A DNA stretch of 63,923 nucleotides. Origin: Bacteroidales bacterium. Lineage in GTDB: Bacteria; Bacteroidota; Bacteroidia; Bacteroidales; UBA932. This document shows, piece by piece, positions 63,233 through 63,923 of this stretch (position 1 is its first letter; every line of letters begins with the position of its first letter). The notes below the pieces were generated by a model. The model searched no databases and was not told the origin of the DNA. It saw nothing but the letters and a program-made list of their open reading frames with translations. The translations under genes and the position numbers were made by a program. The stretch is from positions 1-63,923 of the forward strand of contig JAFVQD010000007.1 of the NCBI GenBank assembly GCA_017504965.1, given 5' to 3'.

Positions 63233-63784
63233 ATTATTCTGAGTTATCACCATATCGAGTTTTCTATCGAATATTTCGACAGGAACCTGCTCTACTATCT
63301 GAAAATCGAAACCTAAACCGACCAAAGGGCACCTTAGCGAGGGTATCAGACGGTCATAAAAACCCTTCCCTCGACCCAGCCTGTTACAGGTCCTGTCAAA
63401 AGCCACACCCGGAATAACAGCAAGCTCCACTTCAGACGGTCCCACTGTTTCTGCATCATCCGATGGTTCCGGAATCCCTTTATAGCCTGGCACCACCTTA
63501 TCAGGAGAATATACCTTTAATATAAGATCATCTCCCGAGACCAATGGAATAAGAATTCGTTTGGTCTGATACCATCTATCGAGAAAAGCGGCGGTCTGCA
63601 CCTCATCAGGCAAGGCGTGATAGAGGAGAATAGTATCAGCTACCTTAAATAAATGCAGCGACTCCAACTGCGACATAATACTATCTGAAGCCTGAAGCAT
63701 CCACGCCTGGTCGACACATCGCTTCAGCTCACGAATAGCACTCCTAATTTCCTTCTTCTGAACTCTAATATCCATATTCATCAT
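63218..63784 (-). CDS. 5-formyltetrahydrofolate cyclo-ligase
   Basis: This enzyme converts 5-formyl-THF to 5,10-methenyl-THF with ATP. The protein of about 188 residues has QKKEIRSAIRELK near the start, LYHALPDEVQT, VIPGVAFDRTCNRLGRGKGFYDRLI (the ATP and folate-binding signature) and the C-terminal VPVEIFDRKLDMVITQN. Three ATGs are in frame at 63784, 63781 and 63775. The promoter box at 63789-63796 makes the first two nearly leaderless. Confidence 0.92.
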   Translation of the reverse strand: MMNMDIRVQKKEIRSAIRELKRCVDQAWMLQASDSIMSQLESLHLFKVADTILLYHALPDEVQTAAFLDRWYQTKRILIPLVSGDDLILKVYSPDKVVPGYKGIPEPSDDAETVGPSEVELAVIPGVAFDRTCNRLGRGKGFYDRLIPSLRCPLVGLGFDFQIVEQVPVEIFDRKLDMVITQNNLFYR

Positions 63785-63788
63785 AGAA

Positions 63789-63796
63789 CAAAGATA
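63789..63796 (-). promoter_or_regulatory. -7 box of the cyclo-ligase gene
   Basis: Minus-strand TATCTTTG ends 4 bp before the first ATG at 63784, so the transcript would begin at or near the start codon. It lies right after the rRNA terminator, which separates the two units. Confidence 0.55.
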
Positions 63797-63801
63797 CAAA
63801 A

Positions 63802-63832
63802 AAACCCCTCACTTTTATCGAGTGAAGGGTTT
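63802..63832 (-). terminator. rRNA operon terminator
   Basis: On the minus strand AAACCCTTCACT pairs with AGTGAGGGGTTT (arms 63821-63832 and 63802-63813, one G-U pair), with a T-run after it. It lies 5-6 bp past the 5S 3' end. Confidence 0.9.
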
Positions 63833-63837
63833 GTAAA

Positions 63838-63923
63838 GGGCGGCGGCTACCTACTCTCCCACCCGGGTTAGGGCAGTACCATCGGCACAAGTGCGTTTAA
63901 CTTCTCTGTTCGGAATGGGAAGA
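63838..63923 (-). rRNA. rrf: 5S rRNA (3' part, truncated by window edge)
   Basis: The minus strand carries the conserved 5S sequence: CCCATTCCGAACAGAGAAGT, GCCGATGGTACTGCC and TGGGAGAGTAGGT. The 5' part of about 25 nt lies beyond the window. The rest of the rRNA operon would be to the right, reading toward this window. Confidence 0.97.

Noticed and set aside
1-63923. tRNA genes in the window
   Set aside because: I looked in the intergenic gaps for T-loop sequences (GGTTCGA) and found none with supporting arms; a proper tRNA scan could still find one I missed.

Overview
This is a Bacteroidales (Bacteroidota) chromosome segment of moderate GC, by eye in the mid-40s (not computed). Three things show this. 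The short RpoD (about 286 aa) begins MRQLKITKS. Promoters repeatedly match the Bacteroidota -7 box TAnnTTTG. The gene content is typical of the group: M2 and M3 peptidase lipoproteins, a murK-murQ pair, a GH73-LysM glucosaminidase and a CatA-like acetyltransferase remnant. The order is close to a gut or rumen commensal; genus is not assigned.

Layout. 1-1.7 kb: the end of an unidentified gene, an acyltransferase-3 membrane protein and a 500-bp scar with gene remnants, an 11-bp tandem repeat and an 18-bp perfect inverted repeat. 1.7-10.3 kb (minus): sialate O-acetylesterase; rny, a 6S-like RNA candidate, zapA and a ZapB-like coiled coil; then a barrel protein, dicarboxylate symporter, nitrilase and 5'-nucleotidase run. 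10.3-13.3 kb (plus): polyprenol-P-mannose synthase, dihydroorotase, EamA transporter. 13.3-27 kb (minus): tex, ClC channel, acidic hypothetical, YgiQ, argS, alanine symporter, M3 peptidase, rpoD, HtrA. 27-29.6 kb (plus): dnaN, a DnaQ-like exonuclease and a degenerate FAH-fold protein. 29.6-38.5 kb (mostly minus): BaiN-like flavoprotein, zinc peptidase, two nucleotide-sugar enzymes, mnmA, mltG and a GH73-LysM hydrolase, with the plus-strand SRP RNA (ffs) and a 12-bp minisatellite between mnmA and mltG. 38.6-48.4 kb: cdd, then on the minus strand a hypothetical, an S41 protease, rnz, rpsA, a POT transporter, ahcY and corA. 48.6-56 kb (minus): murK-murQ-recR-SSS symporter-mntP as one tight run, and pyrG-glutaminyl cyclase-pnuC. 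56.1-58.9 kb (plus): thioesterase, steroid-5-reductase-family protein and Old Yellow Enzyme-family reductase. 58.9-63.9 kb: DUF1460 protein, rnpB, HAD phosphatase, M2 peptidase, NUDIX, TSCPD protein, 5-formyl-THF cyclo-ligase and the 3' part of a 5S rRNA gene on the minus strand.

The most interesting unit is the three-gene plus-strand operon at 56154-58894. It pairs a DUF1295/5-alpha-reductase-family membrane protein with an Old Yellow Enzyme-family flavoprotein, the two enzyme types reported in gut Bacteroidota to reduce the delta-4 bond of 3-oxo steroids and bile acids, here behind an acyl-thioesterase. Other signals worth checking are a structured 200-nt leader upstream of corA, a small RNA candidate with its own promoter and terminator near 46.15 kb, a symporter inside the murK-murQ run that could import MurNAc, and several promoters placed so close to start codons that the mRNAs should be nearly leaderless.
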